Below, piece by piece: positions 23,894 to 34,334 of a DNA stretch of 64,000 nucleotides. The DNA lies in assembly GCF_022605165.1 (NCBI RefSeq), contig NC_063068.1, positions 4,836,001 to 4,900,000 on the forward strand. The letters run 5' to 3'. Positions within the stretch are counted from its first letter, which is position 1. Every line of letters begins with the position of its first letter. The position numbers were made by a program, and so were the translations under genes. Origin of the DNA: Purpureocillium takamizusanense. Taxonomy: Eukaryota > Ascomycota > Sordariomycetes > Hypocreales > Ophiocordycipitaceae. Below the pieces are notes generated by a model. The model did not search any database and was not told the DNA's origin. It worked only from the letters and a program-made list of their open reading frames with translations.

Positions 23894-24642
23894 ATGGTGT
23901 GCGCCGGCGCAAGGGCCATTTCGGTCCTCAAGTTCGTGGGGACCGTGTCCCTCGGCTTGCTGACGGTACGTGTTGCCATCCCCCCCCCCCGTCCTCATCC
24001 TCCGTCGCCGAGATGTCGGGCGCGCATGCGCGCACGTCTCCATCTCCCTCCCCCTCCCCAACGACGACAACGTAGCTTAATAAGTACTGACGTGCAAAAC
24101 CCGACTCACAGGGCGTCTCCTACACCGTCTCGGCCGTCTCCCTCCCCTCCCTCCTGCGCCTCCCGTCCTCGTCGTCGGCCTCGCAGGCCGTCGCCTCCCT
24201 CGTCGACTCCCTCGCCCGCCCGCTCCGCGCCCTCACCGCGCTGTCCTCGGCCCCGCTCCTCCTCGCCTTCGTCCTCGCCCCGCGTTCCTCCCGCCACCCG
24301 TACCTCCTCTACTCGTCGCTGCTCGCCCTCATCGCCTCGGCCGCCCCGCGCCTCCTGCCCCGGCCCGCCGCGCCTCCCGCCACACCGCGCCAGAGGTCCC
24401 CCAAGAAGCAGTCCCCCGCCCGCAGGATGGAGGCCAGCTACGAGGTCCTTGGCGACGTCACCAGCGAGGCTGCTAGCGAGGAGGACATCGAGGATGTCAA
24501 TGGCGAGGAGGTCAGGGTCGAGGTCGAGGCGCTTGCGAGGCGCTATGTGGTGCAGACTGGCTTGTCCGCCCTGGGCTTCGCCATGGCCGTCGTCGGGCTC
24601 TGGGGCGATGGCTTTCAGCAGGTCGTCGCCTACGTCTCGTGA
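23894..24642 (+). CDS. atg33: Autophagy-related protein 33, mitophagy factor
   Basis: In budding yeast, Atg33 is a small mitochondrial outer-membrane protein needed for selective mitophagy. Two exons: 23894-23965 and 24112-24642. The 146-nt intron begins GTACGT and ends TCACAG, and the join is phase 0. The product is 200 residues, close to the family length. The first exon encodes SVLKFVGTVSLGLLT, a hydrophobic segment typical of fungal Atg33, and the second continues with GVSYTVSAVSLPSLL. Further hydrophobic stretches are at about 67-80, 86-100 and 180-197. An acidic loop (SEAASEEDIEDVNGEE) precedes the last one. The ATG sits in a good context after a CAGCAGCC run. Assignment rests on the N-terminal signature and the membrane layout; orthologues are weakly conserved outside it. 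Confidence 0.8.
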
Positions 24643-24940
24643 TTGCGCCTCTTTGGCCCTTGTACCGTCGAGAAATCGGTTGAACGCTTTTTTCTGGTTG
24701 CCGGTAGATGCAAAACATGTTGATTTCTCACAGTGTAAATGTTTACGGAGTTGGGAGGGACGTTGTTTTCCCCACGAAGGTTTCTGTTAAAGCGCACCAA
24801 GGCTCGGACCATCTCCTATTCCCTCACTACCACATCCATAGCAAACAAGCACCGTACATGGAAGCTGATACATCTCGCACCAAGCCACCTGGCCTCACAA
24901 TCTTTCTGTGAAGTAAACTGCAGACCTTCCTTCCAGCTTT
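24643..24940. other. Convergent 3' spacer, atg33 and ankyrin gene
   Basis: About 298 bp between two stop codons. It is more AT-rich than its neighbours and should contain both polyadenylation regions. Confidence 0.6.
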
Positions 24941-27900
24941 TTACGGGTGGTATCTCCCACACCCGTCGCACTTGGAGATGCCGAGCTTCTCTGCCTCGTA
25001 CTCGGAGAACTCCCATGCCTTGCCCCTGCGTTGCTGCATCTCTCTGACCACAAAGTCCGTCGTGTCATCTTTGCCATCCTGCGACCCTTGCTCCTCCTCA
25101 TCCTCGTCCTTGCGGTTCTCTACGCTGAAGTAGCGAGACGGCGTGTGCTTTTCGCCTAGCCGTCTGGCCACGTCATTGGCCTCATTGAGGCTCACGAGTC
25201 GGCGCTTCCCCGAATCTTTGCTCAGTGCCGAGAAGCAAAAGTCCCAGATTGCTTTTTTCATCGTCCCAGACGATGGCGTCGACCCCGACTTGCCGCCGCT
25301 GGTGCCCATTGCTGCCAACAGAGAGACAAGATCTCCCTCGTCGTAGTCGGCGCTGAGGCCGAGAGCCTGGAGCTTGCCCTTGATGGTAGCGTCATCAGCT
25401 TTGTCGGCCTTCGACTCAGTCGCAAAATTGTCGACATGCTTGTTGATGAGATCTTCCACCGCCGTGGACGTCCGGTGTCGGTAGTGATCGTTGGGTTTTT
25501 CGAACGTCTGGCTCTGAAGCTGGTCATGCGCAATCTCGGCGGGCGTGCGACCGACCGCATTCTCCCGAAGCAGCAGCTGAGGCTTGAAGTCAACTAGGAC
25601 CTTGACGAGCGAGATCACCTCGCGCTTGACGGCGGTGTGCAGGCAAGTCTCTCCAGCCCCGTTGAGCATATCCAGCTCTTCGCCATTCGAGTATCCTAGC
25701 AGAAGCTTGGCCATAGTCACAACTACTTCCTGATCCCGATATTCTGACGGCGCCTGGTTGTAGTAGCTCCTGTTGTAGTGGTAGTAGCTCGTGGTCTCTC
25801 CACTGTCCGACAAGCCGCAGACTCGAGAGATCCATGTGTGCAGGGGAGTAGTGCCGTTGTGCTCGAGGCTCTTCCGCTGCAAGAATAGGTGCTTTCGTAG
25901 ATCTGAATCGAGAATTTCCATCAAGGGTTTGATATGAGCAGCAGTGGGGTTACCCTTGAGCGATGCGTGAACAATATTCTCGCCACTCGCATTCCTGGTG
26001 GACTGGTCGGCCCCGGCGGCAAGGAGTGTCTTGACGTATTCGATCCGGCCGAGACTGCAGGCGACCATCAAAGGCGTATCGCCGCTGGAAGTCTTCTTCT
26101 CGATGAATTCGGGGCAAGCGTTGACCAGGTACCCGAGCAACTCTACCGATTCCTTAGTTACAGTGCTCAGCACCGCACAGTGAATGACCAAGTCGTCTAG
26201 CAGGTGTCAGCCTTTGCACAACAAGCATCAAGGAGTTCAGCATACTGTCAGCCCCCAGCCACTTGGATATGGCTCTCTCGAACCCCTTCGGACTCTCCTT
26301 CAGATGCTTCAGGCGAGGATCGTCCCGAGCCGCTTTGCTTTTGCCGAACTCTCCGTAAAGGCGATGTGGTGTCTCGCTCAAGAAGAACTCGATGCCTTCG
26401 AGGGAGCCACCGAGAGCTGCATGAAGAAGTGGAGGGGTCCGTAGACCGGTTGTTCTCGTCACCATACTGCGACCCGCCGTCGCCCAGTCCTTTCTGTGAG
26501 ACGGGTTAGCCAGGCCAGAAGCGTTGAATGGGCGACCACGGTAAATTACCTCTTCTTGCCGTAGACAGTTAGGCCCTGGTAGTAGCGAGGCTTCTTCTTG
26601 ATTTCAACACCGCTTTTCTTGACCAAGTGGTCCAGCGGGATTCCTGCGCCAGTGCGCTTGATGATCAATCCAAGAAGTCCCGTTTTCCCGTTCTCTACAG
26701 CCCAACGGAAGTCAGATTCGGGGAAAGTAAAATTTTCGCTGCCTTCTTCTTCATCGCACGGCAACTTTTGTCCCGAGAAGTGCTGCGCCATGTCCAATAG
26801 CGCTTTGAGACCCGCCGTGTCGTCCTTATCCAGCACATGCACGAATAGACTGCGTCTGGAGTGCATTTCTGTGACGGCCTTGTCATTGATGGTGAAGGTC
26901 TGAAAGGATCTGCAAAGAATGTCGAGTGGCTTGTCATGCGATTTGACTTGCATAGACACCTTTCCAATATCTTCAATGGTGAATGTCTTGTCCAGGTTCT
27001 CGGAAACGATCCGTGGCTGGTCGTCGTCATCGTTTGCCGAATCCTCGCTGTCGTTCTCGTCCTCATCATCGTCGTCCTCTTGCTCCATTTTGTACCGCAG
27101 ATTCTCCTTCTCCGGGGCAGACCATTGAGCTTTGACAATCTCAAGAATGGCATGAGCGACGTCCTTGTGGCCTTTGAGAAACGCAACTGAAAAGGGAGAG
27201 TTCTGCGACTTATCCGAGATCGACATCTTAAGCGGTGCTCGATCCTTCTCCGGACCCCACGCCTCTAGGGTCATCGACTTTATGCGATCCAAGTCTCCGG
27301 ACCACGCGGCTTCCATGCTGCTGCAGTCAGCCATCTTGTAATTCTACATTCCCGTCGTAATTACACTTACAGCTGGACATATCCGTCCCTTCTCGCATCG
27401 TTCATATCTGGGTCGTTGTTGAAGCTGAAGTCGTACTTATACTTCTCATGTACTTTCTCAACTTCTCGATCCTGGGGTGCTTTCAATGTCCGCGGCTGGG
27501 CATCGATGTCGGGGTGCAGCTCGCTAAACGCCTTGCCGCCTTTGGCAATCAGAGCGCTCTCCAGATTCGTGAACTCTGACAGGGTCTCGTCGATGGCCTC
27601 CTTCTTCTCGGCGGCCCCCTGCAAGGTCCTTAGGCGCTCCACCTCCTTGGCATACGCCTTCTCTTCGAATTCAAAACGGCTCTTGGATTTCTTTACGTCC
27701 GTCGAGACGATCCAGTGAGTATACGTGTTCGTCTCGATTTTCTCAAGATACTCATCCATGCCTGGCTGAGAAGTGGGCTCGGTGAAAAGAGCCTTTTCTC
27801 CCTTGTACATCAAAAGCTCATGGATGACGTCTCGGACAAGGTCCAGAGCTGAAGTACCATGGTTCCACCTGCGTCTGTACTCGTCAATCAGGAGGCGATT

Positions 27901-30762
27901 GGTGTCTGATGTAAGAGCATTCGGGTCAGCGCCGTCTTCCAAGAGTTTGATGGCGGCATCGGCGTTGCCAGAACGAATGGCGGCAATAAGAGGTTGCTCC
28001 AAGGATTCTCGATAACTGCGGCGCGCATGGTCCAGATCACCGAGGTTGCCATGAATCGAGGATACTTTGGCAGCCTTCAGCCAAGTGTCGAAATCAATCT
28101 GGCTCTTGGCTCCAGCATTGAGCAATTTGAGGACCAGAACCGAATCCCCTCGCTCGACTGCGCTGTGAAGGGGCGAGGTCGTGTTCGCATTCCAGCTGTA
28201 GCCGGTGAACGCCAAGTGATTGATGGATGTCTTTACGCCCATCCTGTCCGTGTCGAGCAGAACATCAATCACTTCGCTCTTGCCTGTGTCGATATATTTC
28301 TGGAAGGCTGTGTAGCCTCGGGAATCGGCCTGTGACGAGGTTGCACCGAGCCGAAGGAGAAGTCTGGCCATGGACTTGGCTTTTTCAGTCGGGAGAGAGA
28401 GTGCAAGCGTCAAAGTGAGAATCGCAGCAGTGTTGTCAGAGTCGGAGCTGAGAAATTTGACTGGCAGGATAGAGTCTGCTCCATACTGAGGATTGAGTTA
28501 GCAAAATCTGTGGGACGGAAAGAGAAGAGGCGGTTGGACCACTCACATCGCAAAGGAGCTTCACCGTCTCCTCGTGCCCCTCGGCGATGGCGAGATGCAG
28601 GGGCGAGCAAGGAACATCCCAGGCAAGGACGTCAATCTGGTAGTAATCTGGTTCATCCTCTGATGCTTCCAGAGCCACGTCATCGTCGTTGCCGTCGCCA
28701 TCCTGCTTCTTCACTTTCACAAACGACCCCGTAGCAAGCGACTGAACATCGGTTTCTGTCTTGGCATCGTCAACGAGTTCGCCATCAGAATTTTCAGAGT
28801 CTTTAGAGTCTTCAGGCTCGGGGTTTTCAACATCCTCACTCTCGGTATCATGTGTCGTTCCTCCAACATCAGACCTCATGATACCACTTGCCTTACGACG
28901 CCTTGCCTGACGCTCCTCTTCAGCCTCTTCATTCTCGATACTCTTCTCCATGAGTATCTTAATCATCTCGGTCTGGCCTCGAGCAGCTGCAAGATGAAGA
29001 GCAGTCCTGCCATCTGCTAGCCTCGCCGTGAGGCGAGCACCGTGGTCCACCAGACACTTGACTATCTCAGGGGTCGAGGTCATGACTGCAAGTTGCAATG
29101 GTGTGCGGCCGGTGTAATCGCGCTTGTTGGGGTCAGCATCTTCTTGAGAGAGCCAATTGAGGACGTCGTCGATGTCGCCATCCACAATGGATTGACACAA
29201 TCTCGCAGTGTTACCGACATAGGCCATGTCGGTCCAGTCTTGCTCGGTCAAGGGGTTGAAGGAACCGATTTGTTGGCGTCCAGGATCGTCGATAAGAAAC
29301 GATACTTTGCCCGAGATATAGATCTCGGCCTCCTTCCCAGCAACCTCGATCTCCTCGGGCGAAACAGGCTTGGGGCAAAATCCGCAGCAGTCCTCGATGA
29401 CATCCTCGACGCGACCGAAAAAAGCCGGGTGACGGTGGAGGTAGACTTCACGATCCTTAGACTGATTCCACTCGGCATTGAGAAGGAGATCCCTGGTGTA
29501 GCAGAGCTTCTCGATGCGCTTCGCGTGGAACTTTTCTCCATATGGGACGGTGAAGGTATGGTAGTTGCTGATGTCCTCTTCTGACAACCAGTCGGCAACT
29601 TCGTCCTCATGTGAATCTTTGATGTTGCCTCTGATTGGAAATCGGTTGGTGTGCCTGGTTGGTCTGCCGCGTTCCATGCGTCTCTTATTCAAGTAGGCCT
29701 CTCGGGCAGAGTTGGTGGGGAGGCGCTCCAGGACCAGTAGTCTGGCCAAACCAAGCGTTCGTTGAAAGCTTCGCTCAAATATGGTAGGATCAACCCTAGA
29801 TCGATCGAGCTCGGGCCAGTACACTTCAAAGTTGCGGTGAGAGTACTTGGACAGGCGGTTCTCGTAAGAAGGACTCCGGCGAGAGAGATCGACATGATTG
29901 ATCTGTGTGATAAAACTACCAAGAGCTCGCGGGGTTACGTATACTTGCTTTCCATCGTAGGCACCCCCAGCGGCGTCAATATCGAAGCCGGTCAAAATTT
30001 CACTAATGGATTTGTAGACACGAAGAACGATCTGTAAGGATTTAGTTGTTGGCTCGGGGGAAGAGATCTGCGTTGAAGACCAACCTGAACATGTCGCACT
30101 GGATATTGGCTGGCAATCGTTATGGCGTATTTGGTACGCACGACGGTAACCTCGTTGAGAAGAGCATCTCGGATAGCGCGTTCAATTTGCTTAATTTTCT
30201 CAATAGCTTGCTCGTGCGTAAGGCCGTACAAGAAAAGGTCGACGTCGGAGGCGGGACAAAACTTCTCGTGATAATACTCACGCAGCTTGCGCTTCGACAC
30301 CTTGAAGTCCTGGGGGACGGGCAGGAGACAGTTGACAACGGAAGACCCTGCAGCGACCACATTGCTCCAGTCTAACTCGACCAAAGAGGACTCGGAAAAG
30401 ACACCGAAGTTGTGCTGGAACTCGGCCAGGTCGGCGACCGTGGCTGGTGAGCCGTGAGGGCGACGTTTGTCGTCTGGTAGAGCCATGATGTACTTGGACT
30501 GCTGCTCCGGCGATTCTTGGGACAAGTCCCGAGCTCGGGTGGTGATGTGCTTGGTGTCATCTGTGAAGAGTGGAACGACATTGATGTACGGGTCGTCCAG
30601 GGCAGGATTCTGGCGGTCCTGGGCATAGACCTCGCGCAGACGGGCCTCATATTTGCGATACGGGGCCATAATGCCCTCGACCGCCTGCTCTGGGTGCTGC
30701 GCAATGTGCCTGGCCAGCTCCTTGTGAGGAGCAGGCAACTGTGGGAGGTCCAGCGGGGCCAT
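24941..30762 (-). CDS. Giant ankyrin-repeat protein with nucleotidyltransferase-like N-terminus
   Basis: Six exons are inferred: 30762-30085, 30031-28547, 28485-27371, 27320-26550, 26493-26246 and 26196-24941, separated by 49-61-nt introns. The product is 1850 residues. I recognise it as a filamentous-fungal ankyrin family with no function known to me. The N-terminal block has VAAGSS, then PASDVDLFLYGL, then, across the first junction, HVQIVLRVYKS and GFDIDAAGGAYDG. Next is the patterned stretch RRSPSYENRLSKYSHR. The order G-S, D-x-D, D-x-D resembles polymerase-beta-type nucleotidyltransferases (inference). Ankyrin-like units include TGRTPLQLAV, DGRTALHLAA, SPLHLAIAEG, SPLHSAVERG, TPPLLHAALG, DTPLMVACSLG and GETCLHTAV. 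Acidic low-complexity linkers lie at about 28680-28950 and 27000-27090. The tail ends KCDGCGRYHP. There is no signal peptide or membrane helix, so it is probably nuclear or cytosolic. The exon 3/4 acceptor (CTGCAG at 27321-27326) is the least certain join. Confidence 0.82.
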
Positions 30763-31869
30763 TTTGTGAAGTCTGCTGCAATAGAATATGTATGCAGATG
30801 AAAGGGACAAAACGAGGAAGAACGTCTGTTGAAGAAGTTTTGAGTGGCGACGACGATGCGAGATTATCAGGGGACGCTGCGGCTGAACAGTTCCGTACGA
30901 AATAACAAGAGGCCAAGGCCAATCAATCAATAGTGTGGGAACCGTGGCGTGGGAGATGGCGGGGATGGCGGGGATACGGCGTCTTGTAATTCAACGACAC
31001 GCCGAGTTGCTTGACAGTTGGAGGACAAGGACAATCGTAGAATCGACGGGTAGAGGGATTGAGTATGATTTTATACCCCGCGATGAAAGAGGAGACGGGA
31101 GGAGAGAGATGTGTGTGCCTTGGGTATCCCACACCGTCTGCCTCGCCTGTCGACATCGTGATGTGATCCAATGGATGTTGGACGATGCGGGCCATCTGCT
31201 GGTCGTGCCTTCCGCCAGCACTTCAGCTGGCAGGGGCCGAGGGTTGGTGGCGCCTTCCTTTGGACGCGAGTGACGCGCCTCCAGGGTGTCCAGGGGCTGT
31301 GCTGCCTAAATCGCAGGGCCCCAGTGCACGCGAGACCCCGTGATCTCCAGCCGGGTCCTGTAAGTGCCCCGCCTGGTGCCTGGAGACTGGCGAGCCCCTC
31401 ACCTTGGCTCTCCATCCAACACCGGCCACTCGCTTGGCTGTGACGCTCGTGTCCATCCAGTCCGTTCACGCTCTGATCCTCTGCGACATCTATCATCAAG
31501 GGTCGGGAACCGATATCCTGGTGCGGCGGCGTGCCCTCAACGCGGAAACCGCCGGCAGGCAGAAACCTCAAATCCCCTCCCCTTTCCGCAATCAAAATTT
31601 CACGACTCCCAGATTCAACGGGCCGTTTCCAATGAAGAGTGCAGTATATAAAAGCGTTGCTTCCAAGTGCGGCAACTTAACCTCTACCAGATGGCCGCTT
31701 CGCTAGCGGGAAACAGTCTTGTTCTCGATGTCTTTCGCTCAGAATCAGGGCTCTGCCATGCCATGCCAGAAAACAAATGTAGCGCTACGCCATGCCGGCC
31801 GTACTGTGCTAAAAAAAAATTCAATGAGTTTGGCGCACACTTCGTCCCCCTTCCTATCCACATGTCCTC
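30763..31869. other. Spacer upstream of the ankyrin gene
   Basis: About 1.1 kb between the start of the ankyrin gene and the stop of the DUF1275 gene, both minus strand. It should hold the ankyrin promoter and the 3' end of the DUF1275 gene. No coding sequence is recognised; open frames near 31071-31706 are not family-like. Confidence 0.6.
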
Positions 31870-32769
31870 TCATACAGGCGACAAGCACTCGCTCTCCTTC
31901 TTCTCCGCGGGTGAAAAGGCGTACAACAAAGTTACGAGAAGCTTTCCAGCCCCGGAGACAACAATTGCCGTCGCGGAGCCCACCTCCCGGTAGATGACGG
32001 CACCGACAAGAGAGCCCGCAACCAAAGACAGCAAAAAGGCGACGCGCCTTGTACGCGGCCGATTCTTGGCGGCAAAAAGCTTCTGGTCTATCATGAGATC
32101 GACCCAGGCGGCCGTCGCCATTGCGGTGCTGATCTCGGTCATGGCTAGACTCCGTGACTGAACGACCTGGCTCCCAGCAGCGAATGCCAACAGGCCAACG
32201 ACTGCAAGCGCCGTTGAGCCTCGGTCCTCGACGCCGTAGCGGTATTGGATGCCCGCGGCTCCCAGGACGAAGCAGCTCTGCACAAAATTGCACAGAATGA
32301 GCCACCATCGTCTTCGGGCCCCGATGATGTGGCTTAGCTGGCCAGTAAGCCATCCGGCTCCGAGAAAGAGCCCAAGAGCCATGCCGATGTTTGAGGTGAT
32401 AAAGGACTCCCCGTTGAGCCGCGGCATGATCAGGGCTAGGCAAAGGAAGACAGTGTTGCCGGTCTGGTTCGAGGCAAAACAGTGGTAGTCGGGAAATGTT
32501 GTGGCATCTAAACACCATGTCAGCCACGATCAGGATGCGACATGTAGTGGTGTGTATCTACCTTGCATGCCGGTGCAAAATGTGAGCACTACGAGGAGCA
32601 GCTCTGTGAATGTGGAAGATCGGATATCTTCTGTGAGGTGGTTGGCCACGCGGCTGGCGGTGGACGCTTTGGCGGGGGACACAACCTCTGCCGGGCTCGA
32701 TTCCGGCGTTGATTTAGATGGCTGCGTAGACTTCTCAGTCATGCCTGGGCCTCGGACAGTGGACGACAT
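31870..32769 (-). CDS. DUF1275 (YoaK-like) integral membrane protein
   Basis: Two exons: 32769-32562 and 32507-31870. The 54-nt intron begins GTAGAT and ends GTTTAG, and one split codon (G|AT) restores the frame, giving 281 residues. After a hydrophilic Ser/Thr/Pro-rich N-terminus come several hydrophobic segments: LLLVVLTFCTGMQ with DATTFPDYHCF across the junction; SNQTGNTVFLCLAL; IGMALGLFLGAGWLTG; ILCNFVQSCFVLGAAG; ALAVVGLLAFAAGSQVV; VAFLLSLVAGSLVGAVI; and a last one near SGAGKLLVTLLYAF. The FxxNQTGNTVxL block and the GSQVVQSR and ATAAWVDL region are typical of DUF1275. The family occurs widely in bacteria and fungi; its substrate is unknown to me. The stop is TGA at 31870-31872. Confidence 0.85.
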
Positions 32770-34334
32770 TGTGGGTTTCGATGTCGTAGAAGCGCCTCCA
32801 CCAGGAAAAAGCTGAGGCGAGTAGGGGCTGGACGGGGAAGCATACGACTACATGGTAAGAGGGGGAAATGAATGCTATAAGTGTTTCTCCAGGTCGGACG
32901 GCAAACAGAACATGACAAGCACAGCCCGAATTTGGGCGCCGAGAGATCGGAGCCGACAGCCGTCGTTGAACGTCGCCAAGGATCGTACTTGGACGGGACG
33001 CCTCCCGATCCACTTGGCAAACTTTACGATGCGTCCGATTCGTTGCTTGGCCGCTTGTTCCCGACACAAGCCCGGCCGACCGCAACCATGCTGGACATGC
33101 TTCGTATCTTGTGAAACCGTACGTTCATCGTTTGGGTTCAGCTCCCGCAAAGCCAAGAGTTGGGTTGCCGTCGTCGTCGGAGCCCGCCCCGCCGGGCACC
33201 GATTTTGATTGCGACCTTCGCGGCGGTGAGACAGCAAATCACTTGGGAGGAAGCAGGACAGTCTACATTATACGCCTGGGCAGCTGTCAAGATTGATGCC
33301 GTGGGTAAGAAGTACGTCAGTAGTCTGCTCTTCCTGCGGCGACTTCGGGGGCGGAGCCTATCTCGGCCGTCCCCTCCAAGCTGTCCTACTTCGTCATGTA
33401 CCAAGTACTCTTAGAACGAGATCCAGAGCTCAAAACTAACAATGGCCGTGTCTCAGAGACTTCAGCAGAGGTTGGGCCCGAAACGGCGGCCACGGGGCTT
33501 GACTCAGTCTGCGGCAAGCAGCCAATCTCGGCTGCCGTGATCGTCCATGATCGCTGCACAGTGCGGTCTTCGGGGAGGAGAAGGGGCAAGGAAAAAAAAG
33601 GAAAAAAATCCGTCGTGACAGATCCGGCGACGCCATCCAATCATGTCGGACGCAGCCCAGCCCTTCCGGGGTGGGTCCCGGCCGGCTGCCGAACGGCTCG
33701 GCAACCCGGGCCGGTGGCTTGGGGTGCGTAGCCCGCCAGTTCGACGGGCCCACCGTGCACCGACAGCCGCTGTCCCGGGACGGCGCCGCGACGCCCGGTC
33801 AGAGAGTGGTGACATCACGTTCTTCTGCACGGAATACATGCAACCACCAACGAGCAGGCAAGCGGTTGGGAGCGATGCCTGTTGGCCTGTCGTTGAGTCT
33901 TCGTACTTGGTAGTACGGCATGACGTTCAGCTCGTCGCCAGACCGCCTCAAGTTGGCGAACGCGGACCACAGAGCACACACGAATCCGCCACAACGATGC
34001 ACGAGCACGCGACAAAATTGTCATCGCTCAAGGCCCGACAACTGGCCTCGGCCCTGTTGGCTCCAAATGGCCTGCTTGCCCGATTAGGAAATTCATTTGG
34101 CGTGGAGATCACGTGAGCACGCATTCGCTGACTAACAAACGCGGTACGCGGGAAGGTGCGGTGCGGTGCCTGGCGACTCCGCCGCCATCGTGCTCGACCG
34201 GCCGCCCTCATTCACGGCGTGACAACAAGCCAGCATTCGCAGAGCAGCTTCCGCACGACATGAGCACGCCCGACTCCTCCAATGTCGCTCGGAATTGAGG
34301 GCCTCAAACGACCTGAAACCCAGTAGCCGGCTCC
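32770..34334. other. Divergent promoter region, DUF1275 gene and RecQ gene
   Basis: About 1.6 kb with no recognised gene. It should contain both promoters. A T/A-rich AAAAAAAGG run lies near 33591-33607, and a palindromic E-box at 34109-34116, 226 bp before the RecQ ATG. Confidence 0.6.
34109..34116. promoter_or_regulatory. Palindromic E-box TCACGTGA upstream of the RecQ gene
   Basis: The same ten bases (TCACGTGAGC) occur upstream of mph1 at 18533. Its position, about 220 bp before the start codon, is suitable for an upstream activating site. Function is inferred. Confidence 0.4.
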
